A stretch of 24,884 nucleotides of DNA from Anaerolineae bacterium (GTDB lineage: Bacteria > Chloroflexota > Anaerolineae > Aggregatilineales > UBA2796): contig JADZBY010000351.1 of the NCBI GenBank assembly GCA_020851855.1, positions 1 through 24,884 of the forward strand. The letters run 5' to 3'. The translations under genes and the position numbers were made by a program. The first letter of the stretch is position 1. Each line of letters begins with the position of its first letter. Of the stretch, positions 1 through 7,076 are shown piece after piece. The notes beneath the pieces are model-generated. The model ran no database searches and had not been told where the DNA came from. It worked only from the letters and a program-made list of their open reading frames with translations.

Positions 1-268
1 ACAACGCAGGCGTTGTCCCTACAGGGCGCGTAGGGACGAGGCCTGCCTCGTCCGCCTGCCCGCCGTTTCCGAGCACGCGCCGGCGATATGAGGGCGAACC
101 CGGCGGACAACGCAGGCGTTGTCCCTACAGGGCGCGTAGGGACGAGGCAGGCCTCGTCCGCCTGCCCGCCGTTTCCAAGCACGCGCCGGCGATATGAGGG
201 CGAACCCGGCGGACAACGCAGGCGTTGTCCCTACAGGGCGCGTAGGGACGAGGCCTGCCTCGTCCGCC
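1..268. repeat. Tandem array of 106-bp units with paired 20-bp dyads
   Basis: Three copies begin at 1, 107 and 213 (period exactly 106); the array runs off the window's left edge and the third copy is only the dyad part. Each unit holds a dyad GGACAACGC-AG-GCGTTGTCC, then CTAC, a 7-nt spacer, GTAG, and a second dyad with arms GGACGAGGC / GCCTCGTCC. The rest of the unit is a spacer that is almost identical between copies (one G/A difference near 71 and 177). The middle copy has AG rather than CT at the centre of its second dyad. The near identity suggests recent amplification. It lies 19 bases beyond the gcvPB stop codon. Confidence 0.95.
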
Positions 269-287
269 GGAGACCGCGTCCCTGCGA

Positions 288-1823
288 TTACCCGCTCGCC
301 GGCTCCTTCACCACGCGGCAGCACAGCACGAGTTGTTTGGCGGCCAGCACCTCGTCCAGCCGCGACACGGGCGTCGTGTGCGGCGCGTCGTGCAGCAACT
401 GCGGATTCTCGCGCGCCTCGCGGGCGATGGCCTTCATCGCCTCGACGAAGTTATCGCAGTTTTCCTTGCTCTCGGACTCGGTCGGCTCGATGAGCAGCGC
501 CTCGTGCACGATGAGCGGGAAGTAGTTCGTCGGCGGGTGGATGTTGTAGTCCATCAGCCGCTTCGAGATGTCTAGCGCGTGGATGTCCGGCGCATCCTCA
601 AAGCGCCCTTCCAGCACGACCTCGTGCCCGCAGATGCGATTGTACGGCACATGGTACGTATCCTGGAGCAGCGCGCGGACATAGTTCGCGTTCAGCACGG
701 CGTACCGGCTGATCGCGTTCAGTCCCTCGACGCCGTTGATCCGGATGTACGTGTAGGCGCGCACGTGCATGCCGAAGTTGCCGTGGAACGCCTTCAGCCG
801 CCCGATGCTCTTCTCCGGCATGTGCCAGCCGTACAGCGGGGCCAGCTCTTCGGCAATGTCCGAGTCGTCGCCCGCCTTCGGGTCCGGCGCGCCATCCTCG
901 ACGATGGTCACGATGGGGCCGGGCAGGAACGGCGCGAGCTTTTCATTGCACGCCACCGGACCCGATCCGGGGCCGCCGCCGCCGTGCGGGGTGCTGAATG
1001 TCTTGTGCAGGTTGTAGTGCATCACGTCAAAGCCCAGGTCGCCCGGCTTGACGACGCCCAGCAGCGCGTTCATGTTCGCGCCGTCCATGTACATCAGGCC
1101 GCCGCAGCCGTGCACGATCTCGATGATGTCCTGGATGTGCTCGTCGAACACGCCGAGTGTGCTGGGCACGGTGATCATCATGCCCGCCACGGTGTCATCC
1201 GCCGCCTTGCGCAGCGCATCAAGGTCCACATCGCCGCGCTCGTCTGAGGGCAATTCGACCACGGTGAAGCCCGCCATGCTCGATGTGGCCGGATTCGTGC
1301 CGTGGGCGCTGTCCGGGACGAGGATCTTCGTCCGTTTCGTATCGCCCCGGTCCTGGTGGTAAGCGCGGATCATCAGGATTCCGGCCAGCTCGCCCTGCGC
1401 GCCCGCCGCCGGTTGCAGACTGCACGCCGCGAAGCCCGCGATCTCGGCCAGCCACTTTTGCAGCGTGTACATGAGCGCCAGCGCGCCCTGCGTCGTGCTC
1501 GCGTCCTGAAGCGGATGGAGCTGCGCGAAGCCGGGCAGTCGCGCCGTGTCTTCGTTAATCTTCGGGTTGTACTTCATCGTACAACTGCCGAGTGGGTAAA
1601 AGCCCTTGTCAATGGCGTAGTTCAGCGTGCTGAGCCGGACGAAGTGCCGCACCACGTCGTTTTCCGCGACTTCGGGCAAATCCAGGTCGTCGCGGGTAAA
1701 TTCGGCGGGCAGCGGCTCTTCGGGCACGTCGCACTTGGGCAGCAGCGGCGGGCTGGAGCGGCCCGGCGCGCCCAGATCGTAAATCAACGGCTCCAGCGTC
1801 TTGAGGTCAGTTTTGACGGTCAT
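288..1823 (-). CDS. gcvPB: Glycine dehydrogenase (decarboxylating) subunit 2, P-protein beta
   Basis: PLP-binding half of the two-subunit P-protein. It decarboxylates glycine and passes the aminomethyl group to lipoylated GcvH in the cytoplasm. At 511 residues it fits the usual subunit-2 length. The PLP lysine is K274 in NLHKTFSTPHGGGGPG, followed by the family's glycine-rich loop. DSAHGTNPA (171-179) and MDGANMNA (247-254) are also present. The ATG at 1823 is preferred over an in-frame GTG at 1832 because GGAG lies 8 bases before it. It begins 14 bases after gcvPA stops, so the two subunits are surely co-transcribed. The stop abuts the 106-bp repeat array. The activity needs GcvPA as partner, plus GcvH, GcvT and Lpd; the last two are not in the window. 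Confidence 0.97.
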   Translation of the reverse strand: MTVKTDLKTLEPLIYDLGAPGRSSPPLLPKCDVPEEPLPAEFTRDDLDLPEVAENDVVRHFVRLSTLNYAIDKGFYPLGSCTMKYNPKINEDTARLPGFAQLHPLQDASTTQGALALMYTLQKWLAEIAGFAACSLQPAAGAQGELAGILMIRAYHQDRGDTKRTKILVPDSAHGTNPATSSMAGFTVVELPSDERGDVDLDALRKAADDTVAGMMITVPSTLGVFDEHIQDIIEIVHGCGGLMYMDGANMNALLGVVKPGDLGFDVMHYNLHKTFSTPHGGGGPGSGPVACNEKLAPFLPGPIVTIVEDGAPDPKAGDDSDIAEELAPLYGWHMPEKSIGRLKAFHGNFGMHVRAYTYIRINGVEGLNAISRYAVLNANYVRALLQDTYHVPYNRICGHEVVLEGRFEDAPDIHALDISKRLMDYNIHPPTNYFPLIVHEALLIEPTESESKENCDNFVEAMKAIAREARENPQLLHDAPHTTPVSRLDEVLAAKQLVLCCRVVKEPASG

Positions 1824-1837
1824 CTTTTCCACTCCGG

Positions 1838-3187
1838 CTATGCCCGCTGGGCGGCTTCATCGAGCGCTTCGACCAGATCATCGATCTCGGTCCTGGTGTT
1901 CATCTCGGTCACCGCGACGAGCATCTGCCCTCCGCGCGCCGGGTAGTCCTGGCCCAGATCGTAGCCGCCGATGATGCTGTATTCGTCCAGCAGCAGCTTG
2001 TTGATGTCCGCGACCGGCTTCGGGCAGGTGACGACAAACTCATTGAAGAACGGCAGGTGCATGTTCACGCTGTAACCGGGCACTTCGGTGATGCGCTCGG
2101 CGGCGTAATGCGCCTTGTGGTAACACAACTCCGCGATGCGGCGCAGGCCGTGTTTGCCCATCAGGGCGAGATAAATACACCCGGCCAGCGCCATCAGGCC
2201 CTGGTTGGTGCAGATGTTGCTGGTCGCCTTCTCGCGGCGGATGTCCTGCTCGCGTGGGCGCAGCGTCATGACATAGGCGCGCCGCCCGTGCTGATCGACC
2301 GTCTCGCCCACGATGCGCCCGGCGATCTTGCGCACCAACTCTTGCCGCGTGGCGAAAAAGCCGACGTACGGGCCGCCGAAGCTGAGCGGGATACCCAGAG
2401 ATTGCCCTTCGCCGACGACGATGTCCGCGCCAAACTGGCCGGGCGGCTTCAGCAGGCCTAGCGCCATCGGGTTGGTGACGATGCACAGCAGCGCGCCCGC
2501 ACTGTGTACCTTCTCCGCCAACCGCGTGAAGTCCTCAAGCTGGCCGAAGAAGTTCGGGTATTGCACCACGAGCAAGGCGGTGTGCTCGTCCAGCATGTCG
2601 ATCAGGTCATCGATGGTCGCAAAGCCGCTGCGGTCGCCCACGAAGCGCACGCCCGTGCCCTGGTGGTAGGTGCGGGCCACGGCGCGGTACTGCGGGTGCA
2701 CGCTGGGGCTGAGGATGACCTTGTCGCGTTTGCCGCGCGCGTGCTGGATAGCCACGGTCACGGCTTCGGCAAGGCTGGTCGCGCCGTCATAGTGGCTGGC
2801 GTTGGCCACGTCCATGCCGGCCAGTTGCGCGATCATGCTCTGCCACTCGAAGATGGCCTGCAAGGTCCCCTGTGACAGCTCCGGCTGGTAGGGCGTGTAG
2901 GCCGTGTAGAACTCGCCGCGCAGCAGCATGTGGTTGACGGCGCTGGGCGAATAGTGGTTGTACGTGCCCGCGCCCAGGAAGATGGCATGATCCTTGCCGG
3001 AAGCATTCGCCTCGGCCAGCGCCTGCAACTCCCATGCCGCTTCCATCTCGCTCAACGCGGCGGGAATGTCCAGGGTTGGGAAGCGAAACGCTTCGGGCAC
3101 GGCCTCGAAAAGCTGGGCGAGATCGTCGACGCCGATGGCGGCCAGCATCGCCTTTCGGTCGGCGTCGGTGTGCGGTACGTAAGCCAT
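1838..3187 (-). CDS. gcvPA: Glycine dehydrogenase (decarboxylating) subunit 1, P-protein alpha
   Basis: 449-residue subunit 1, the partner of GcvPB. Family hallmarks are the N-terminal YVPHTDADRKAML, the GAGTYNHYSPSAVNH segment, GEFYTAYTPYQPE, and a long central region ending in TSNICTNQGLMALAG. The reading frame stays open a further 68 codons upstream through a repeat element, but the ATG at 3187 gives the family length and the conserved N terminus, so the extension is not coding. No strong Shine-Dalgarno is visible; AGGA lies about 13 bases upstream. A 73-base leader separates it from a 156-bp inverted-arm repeat that splits it from the upstream genes of the operon. It may therefore depend on read-through from the riboswitch promoter or on a promoter I could not identify. 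Confidence 0.96.
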   Translation of the reverse strand: MAYVPHTDADRKAMLAAIGVDDLAQLFEAVPEAFRFPTLDIPAALSEMEAAWELQALAEANASGKDHAIFLGAGTYNHYSPSAVNHMLLRGEFYTAYTPYQPELSQGTLQAIFEWQSMIAQLAGMDVANASHYDGATSLAEAVTVAIQHARGKRDKVILSPSVHPQYRAVARTYHQGTGVRFVGDRSGFATIDDLIDMLDEHTALLVVQYPNFFGQLEDFTRLAEKVHSAGALLCIVTNPMALGLLKPPGQFGADIVVGEGQSLGIPLSFGGPYVGFFATRQELVRKIAGRIVGETVDQHGRRAYVMTLRPREQDIRREKATSNICTNQGLMALAGCIYLALMGKHGLRRIAELCYHKAHYAAERITEVPGYSVNMHLPFFNEFVVTCPKPVADINKLLLDEYSIIGGYDLGQDYPARGGQMLVAVTEMNTRTEIDDLVEALDEAAQRA

Positions 3188-3260
3188 AGTGTGTTGTATC
3201 CTGCTTACCTTGTGAACGAGCCTCGTGTGTGGGGGGAAGGGGGTGAAGCGTTGCCAGTTG

Positions 3261-3416
3261 CCCTCACTCCCCCGGCCCTCTCTCGCTGTAGGAGAGAGGG
3301 GAGAAAGAAACAAGATGTTGTCTTTGTTTTGCGCCCCTGCCCCTTCACGGCAAGGGTATAGCGCCGACCTGGGCCTTTTTCCCCTCGCCATGAGGGAGAG
3401 GGGTCAGGGGTGAGGG
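3261..3416. repeat. Inverted-arm interspersed repeat inside the gcv operon
   Basis: Outer arms CCCTCACTCCCCC (from 3261) and GGTCAGGGGTGAGGG (to 3416) are inverted copies of each other. Next to each arm is a local hairpin: CCCTCTCTC...GAGAGAGGG near 3277-3301, and CCCCTC...GAGGGG near 3380-3402. It ends three bases before the solute-binding-protein stop codon and is followed by gcvPA, so it is transcribed within the operon. The same arm family occurs at 15893-16036, 20219-20326 and 22908-23050. As direct copies only, it also occurs in the array at 11724-11962. Confidence 0.85.
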
Positions 3417-3419
3417 TCC

Positions 3420-4778
3420 CTATCCCCCCACGCCCGCCAGCGCGGCCTGGGCGGCGTTTTCGGCGGTGGCGCGCCCGGTCAGCACGGCTTCAAAGGCGGT
3501 GGTCATCGCCGCCGCGATGTCCGGATCGACGATTTCGACGGGTGGGACGGCCCGCCCGGCCAGCAGTTCGCCCACAAACGCGGCGTAGTCGGCGTCATCC
3601 CAGGTCTGAAGGGCGGCCCGCCGTGAAGGGAGCACCCCCAGCGCCTCGGTCAGCGCGCCCTGGTTGGCGCTGTCCATCAGCCAGGCCACGAAGTCGAGCG
3701 CCTGATCGCGGCGGCCCGGCTCCGTCGCCGTGATGGCGAACACCCAGCCCTCGACCATGACGGGCGGCGCGTCGCCGGGCATGGGTACGGGCGATGCGCC
3801 GACCGCCGACGGCCCGCTGGACGGCATCCCGCCCGCGCGCTGGGCCAGATAGGTGGTCGAATCGACCTGCACCATGTCGGCGCGCCCGCCCATGAACTGC
3901 GACCAGTATTGCAGCGCGTCGGCATAATCCAGCGCCGAAGCGTCAAACTGCCCACCTTCGACGCCCTGCTCGATGAATTGAAGGGCGCGCAGCAGCGGCG
4001 CACCGTCCAGGATAGGCGCGCCATCCTCATCGCTCAGCCGCCCACCCTCGGCCACGTACATGGCCAGAAACGTGGGGCTGACGCCGCGCACCGCTTTGCC
4101 GGGGAACACATAGCGCTGGCCGCTTTCGAGCAGTTCTTCAGATGTGTGCGGTGGATTCGGCAGCGCAGCGGCCCGGTAGGCGGCGTGCTGCACTTCCAGG
4201 GCGAATGGCACGCCGTACAGCGTACCCTGCACGATGCCGAGCGCCTGGGCGGCGTTCATGATGTCCGTGACGGGCAGCAGGCTGGCCGTGAAGGGCTGCG
4301 CCAGCCGGTCCTGCACGAGCAGCGTCATCTCACCGTATGGCACGAGCGCCAGATCGGGCATCGCACCCACCGCCACCTGGCTCGCGCCGAAGAGCGTCTC
4401 GTGAATGCCGCCCGGCCCATCCGGTTTTTTGGTGCGAACGTTCACCGTGATCCCCTGCGCGGCCTCGTAGGCGGCGATCTGGCGCGCCAGGATGCCGCCT
4501 GCGCCCGATTCGGCCTCGATGGCGAGCGGCGCAGGCCACCACACGGTCAGGCTGGCCGGGCGCGGCGTCGGCGTGGGCGATGCGGCGGCGACAATCGCGG
4601 GCGTCATACGCGCCGACAACAGGGCAGGCGTCACGGTCGGCGGGATACGTCCCGGCGTCGCCTGGTCGGTCGCACAGCCAGCAATGGCCCACGCCAGAAG
4701 GGCGACCAGGGCCAGCAGTCCGGCCACGCGGGTCCTGCCCTTCGCCGCGCCTCGAATTACGCCGCGTCGTCTGCCCAT
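3420..4778 (-). CDS. ABC-type extracellular solute-binding lipoprotein (family 1-like)
   Basis: Predicted exported lipoprotein of 452 residues. Arginine-rich N terminus, hydrophobic segment around 18-33 and lipobox I-A-G-C with lipidated Cys35. Then a Thr/Pro-rich linker and a bacterial type-1 solute-binding fold: an early strand ASLTVWWPAPLAIE, a central AIAPYG-like segment, and the late FVAWLMDSANQGALTEALG helix followed by LPSRRAAL, typical of sugar or oligosaccharide binders. Its ATG overlaps the gcvH stop by one base (TGATG), so translation is probably coupled, and the longer upstream reading frame is rejected. No permease or ATPase genes lie in the window, so the ligand is unknown. Placement behind a glycine riboswitch is odd for this family. 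It would be processed by signal peptidase II, whose gene is at 14797-15420. Confidence 0.88.
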   Translation of the reverse strand: MGRRRGVIRGAAKGRTRVAGLLALVALLAWAIAGCATDQATPGRIPPTVTPALLSARMTPAIVAAASPTPTPRPASLTVWWPAPLAIEAESGAGGILARQIAAYEAAQGITVNVRTKKPDGPGGIHETLFGASQVAVGAMPDLALVPYGEMTLLVQDRLAQPFTASLLPVTDIMNAAQALGIVQGTLYGVPFALEVQHAAYRAAALPNPPHTSEELLESGQRYVFPGKAVRGVSPTFLAMYVAEGGRLSDEDGAPILDGAPLLRALQFIEQGVEGGQFDASALDYADALQYWSQFMGGRADMVQVDSTTYLAQRAGGMPSSGPSAVGASPVPMPGDAPPVMVEGWVFAITATEPGRRDQALDFVAWLMDSANQGALTEALGVLPSRRAALQTWDDADYAAFVGELLAGRAVPPVEIVDPDIAAAMTTAFEAVLTGRATAENAAQAALAGVGG

Positions 4779-5173
4779 CAGCCCCGCTCTTCGCAATACG
4801 CCTCGTAGGCCGCCGCGTCCATCAGGTTGTCGAGCTGCGCCAGATTCGCGGGCCGGATGCGCACCATCCACGCGCCGCCGTACGGATCGCCGTTCACGCG
4901 CTCCGGCGCATCTTCCAGGGCGTTGTTGATGGCCGTCACCGCGCCATCGAGCGGCGCGTTCAGGTCGGACGCCGCCTTGACGCTCTCAATCGTGCCAAAA
5001 CGCTTGCCGGCTTCCAACGTGTCGCCCACGGCGGGCAGCTCCACAAACACGATGTCCGAGAGGGCGTCTTGCGCGTAGTCGCTGATGCCGATCACGGCTT
5101 CATCGCCTTCGACGCGCACCCACTCGTCGCTACGGGCATATTTCAGATCGGCGGGGATGTTCCATTTGGACAT
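4778..5173 (-). CDS. gcvH: Glycine cleavage system H protein
   Basis: 131-residue lipoyl carrier that shuttles the aminomethyl group between the P, T and L proteins. The lipoylation site is K66 in IESVKAASDL, and the family N terminus KYARSDEWVRVEGDEAVIGISDYAQ and C-terminal GDPYGGAWM are present. The ATG at 5173 has an ideal AAGGAG seven bases upstream, so the longer frame running into the leader is rejected. It is the first gene after the glycine riboswitch and terminator. Its stop overlaps the start of the solute-binding lipoprotein gene, placing that gene, gcvPA and gcvPB in the same transcription unit. Confidence 0.98.
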   Translation of the reverse strand: MSKWNIPADLKYARSDEWVRVEGDEAVIGISDYAQDALSDIVFVELPAVGDTLEAGKRFGTIESVKAASDLNAPLDGAVTAINNALEDAPERVNGDPYGGAWMVRIRPANLAQLDNLMDAAAYEAYCEERG

Positions 5174-5270
5174 GACGAGGCTCCTTGAACAGACCGTTCT
5201 ATGTCGACCAGCCAGAAAGGAAAGGGAAACGTGTAATTGCGGATGTGGCTCCCGGTCGGATGGGCGCTCA

Positions 5271-5310
5271 AGAAAAACAGGGACGCCCATGCCTGATGAG
5301 CGCCCCTGTT
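5271..5310 (-). terminator. Intrinsic terminator/attenuator downstream of the glycine aptamer
   Basis: On the minus strand a 15-bp stem (arms 5296-5310 and 5276-5290, two G-T wobbles, 5-nt loop) is followed by five T residues (5277-5273). It lies between the riboswitch aptamer and gcvH, so it must be bypassed for gcvH to be expressed. Its 5' arm contains CAGGGGC (5308-5302), complementary to GCCCCTG inside the aptamer (5422-5416), a possible alternative pairing. Confidence 0.9.
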
Positions 5311-5340
5311 TGACCAGGTCGGATCGATGCGGCGACTCCA

Positions 5341-5440
5341 CTTACCTGAGAGTTTCGCAGTCCGCCCTGGCTCAGGCAGCGCCGCTTGCCCCTTCGGTGC
5401 CTGCGCGGACCAACGCAGGGGCCGCACAGGACTCTCGCCG
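5341..5440 (-). promoter_or_regulatory. Glycine riboswitch, single aptamer
   Basis: On the minus strand the conserved glycine-riboswitch pieces appear in order: GGCGAGAGTCC (5439-5429, 5' side of P1), the ACCGAAGGGGCAAGC core (within about 5402-5380), and AACTCTCAGGTAAG (5354-5341, 3' side of P1). GAGAG pairs with CTCTC to close P1. No second set of these motifs lies between 5178 and 5340, so this is a one-aptamer version and not the common tandem. It sits about 30 bases downstream of a strong promoter and ahead of a terminator and gcvH. It is predicted to couple the operon to glycine level, by known precedent turning the operon on when glycine is abundant. Confidence 0.95.
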
Positions 5441-5476
5441 TCGCACACTCCGCGAATGTGCCCTTTTCATGACAGA

Positions 5477-5505
5477 ATTGTATTGTTCAGACGGTGGAAA
5501 GTCAA
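5477..5505 (-). promoter_or_regulatory. Sigma-70-type promoter of the gcv operon
   Basis: On the minus strand, TTGACT (5505-5500), a 17-base spacer, and TACAAT (5482-5477). Transcription would start near 5470, about 30 bases before the aptamer. This is one of the two best promoter matches in the window and is well placed for the riboswitch leader. Confidence 0.85.
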
Positions 5506-5589
5506 ACGGCGAGCGGGCCATTGCATCAAAATCGACCATAAGCCGCCCCGCACTGATGACGTTCGGTAATCGGGGCGCTTCAGCTTTCC

Positions 5590-5650
5590 GGGCGGCTCGC
5601 GAGCCGCCCCTACAACAACGCCCCATGTAGGGGCGCGTCGCGATGCGCCC
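5590..5650. repeat. Head-to-head pair of 20-bp dyads with CTAC/GTAG junctions
   Basis: A perfect dyad GGGCGGCTCG-CGAGCCGCCC (5590-5609), CTAC (5610-5613), a 13-nt spacer, GTAG (5627-5630), then GGGCGCGTCG-CGATGCGCCC (5631-5650, one mismatch). The architecture equals that of the units at 1-268 and 20395-20453 but with unrelated arm sequences. It lies between the gcv promoter and the 3' end of rfbC. I see no gene or clear terminator in 5651-5793, only GC-rich imperfect inverted repeats. Confidence 0.9.
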
Positions 5651-5793
5651 GCCGGCGCTGATGAGGAATGACATCTGCTTAGCCCGCCGGGGCTTTATGG
5701 CGTTCGGCCGGTCGCTTCAGCGCCAGACGCGCCTGACGCTGCGCCGATCCATCCGGTATGATGCCACAACCCTGAAACTGCGGGCTAAAAGTC

Positions 5794-6351
5794 TCACCCA
5801 CCGGGCGGCCCGCCCGCGGCGCTCACGTTGAACAGCGGCCAGGTCCGGTCGCGGTCGCTGATCTCGGTGACGGGCAGCGGCCAGACGATGCCGAACGCCG
5901 GATCGTCGTAGCGCACGCCCCGCTGCACGTCCGGCACGAAGAACTCGCTCATCTGGTAGAAGACTTCCACGTCATCGACGAGCGCCTGCTGGCCGTGAGC
6001 GCAGCCTTCCGGGATGAAGAGCGCCAGTCCGTTACGCGCGCTCAGCTCCACGGCGTACCACGTGCCGAAGCTGGGCGACTCGGGCCGCAAATCGAGCGTC
6101 ACATCGTAGATCGCGCCGCGCACACAGCGCACCAGCTTCGCCTCGGCAGCGGGCGGGATGCTGTAGTGCATCCCACGCAGTGTGCCGCGCCGCGCCGTGG
6201 CGGATAGGTTGCACTGCGCCACGGTCGGATTCAACCCATGTTCGGCAAATTCCCTGGCGCAGAAGGCGCGGGCGAACGATCCCCGTGCGTCGGCGCGGCG
6301 CTCTAACTCGACGAGCACAACCCCGGGCAGCGGCGTTTCGGTGAAGATCAT
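5794..6351 (-). CDS. rfbC: dTDP-4-dehydrorhamnose 3,5-epimerase family protein
   Basis: 185-residue cupin-fold epimerase, the usual length for RfbC/RmlC, which converts dTDP-4-dehydro-6-deoxyglucose to the L-lyxo form on the way to dTDP-rhamnose. Visible motifs: RGTLRGMHY with catalytic H62, AKLVRCVRGAIYDVTLDLR (72-90), IPEGCAHG (113-120), Y132 in VFYQMSEFF, and SDRDRTWP (166-172). The frame is open another 187 codons upstream, but that part is a shadow of the SDR gene; ATG 6351 gives the family N terminus (FTETPLPGVVLVE). It lies 5 bases after the SDR stop. The RfbA, RfbB and RfbD partners are not in the window, and related epimerases acting on other nucleotide sugars cannot be excluded. Confidence 0.93.
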   Translation of the reverse strand: MIFTETPLPGVVLVELERRADARGSFARAFCAREFAEHGLNPTVAQCNLSATARRGTLRGMHYSIPPAAEAKLVRCVRGAIYDVTLDLRPESPSFGTWYAVELSARNGLALFIPEGCAHGQQALVDDVEVFYQMSEFFVPDVQRGVRYDDPAFGIVWPLPVTEISDRDRTWPLFNVSAAGGPPGG

Positions 6352-6356
6352 GGCGC

Positions 6357-7076
6357 TCAAACCTTCTGAAACGGGCGAATGGTGAGATCGGTCACTTCGG
6401 CGGTGCGGGGCAGGCTCAGCGCGGCGAGGATAGCCTGCGCCACGTCGTCCTGCTGCAAGAGGCGGCTCGCGTCGTACGCGCGTCCCTCGATACGGAACAG
6501 GCGCTCTTGCAGCGGCCCGGCGGTGCGGCCCGGATAGACGCTGATGACGCGCACGCCCTGGGCATTCACTTCCTCGCGCAGGCTGTGCGCCAGCGCCTTG
6601 AGCGCGTGTTTGGTCGCGGCATATTGCGCCACGCCCGCCGCCGCGCGCAACCCGGCGGTGGAGTTGACGAACACTACCTGCCCTTGCGCCTGGATCAACG
6701 CGGGCAGCAACGCCTGAGTCAGGCGAAACGGCGCGCGCACGTTCACCGCGTACATGGCGTCGAAGTCCTCGATCCGCGCGGCGGCAAAGCGGGCCGTCTC
6801 GTACATCCCGGCGCAGTGCACGAGCAGGTGAAGGTCCGCAAAGCGCGCCGTCAGGTCGGCAACCAGCCGCTCCACGTCCTCGGCGTGGCTCAGATCGGCG
6901 GGTAAAGCGCACGCGCCGCCGCCGATGTCCGTCGCCAGGTAGTCGAGCGCCTCACGGTTGCGCCCGACCAGACATACGCGCACCCCGTGGCGGCCCAGGG
7001 CGCGCGCCAGCGTTCTCCCGATGCCGCTGCTCGCGCCGGTCACGATGGCTGTCTGGCCATTCAGCGTGGAATCCAT
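6357..7076 (-). CDS. Short-chain dehydrogenase/reductase
   Basis: 239-residue classical SDR with a Rossmann fold. The cofactor motif TGASSGIG is at 13-20; HCAG (87-90) stands where NNAG is usual; the catalytic set is N112, S139, Y152 and K156 (YAATK). R40 at the end of the second strand (GRNRE) favours NADP(H) over NAD(H). The start is taken as the ATG at 7076, which overlaps the stop of the upstream gene (TGATG) and has GAGGGG five bases before it; a GTG one codon earlier is possible. The substrate is unknown. Its position between a DUF4910 gene and rfbC suggests a role in glycan precursor or surface-polymer metabolism, but this is inference. Confidence 0.92.
   Translation of the reverse strand: MDSTLNGQTAIVTGASSGIGRTLARALGRHGVRVCLVGRNREALDYLATDIGGGACALPADLSHAEDVERLVADLTARFADLHLLVHCAGMYETARFAAARIEDFDAMYAVNVRAPFRLTQALLPALIQAQGQVVFVNSTAGLRAAAGVAQYAATKHALKALAHSLREEVNAQGVRVISVYPGRTAGPLQERLFRIEGRAYDASRLLQQDDVAQAILAALSLPRTAEVTDLTIRPFQKV

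Noticed and set aside
3188..3391. 68-residue N-terminal extension of GcvPA
   Set aside because: It runs through the inverted-arm repeat and is absent from the family. ATG 3187 gives the normal protein.
5178..5340. Second glycine aptamer of a tandem riboswitch
   Set aside because: I looked for another GAGAG / CCGAAGGGGCAA / CTCTCAGG set before gcvH and found only the terminator hairpin.
6352..6912. N-terminal extension of rfbC suggesting a fusion protein
   Set aside because: The extra 187 codons are the alternate frame of the SDR gene. RfbC from ATG 6351 has the normal full length.
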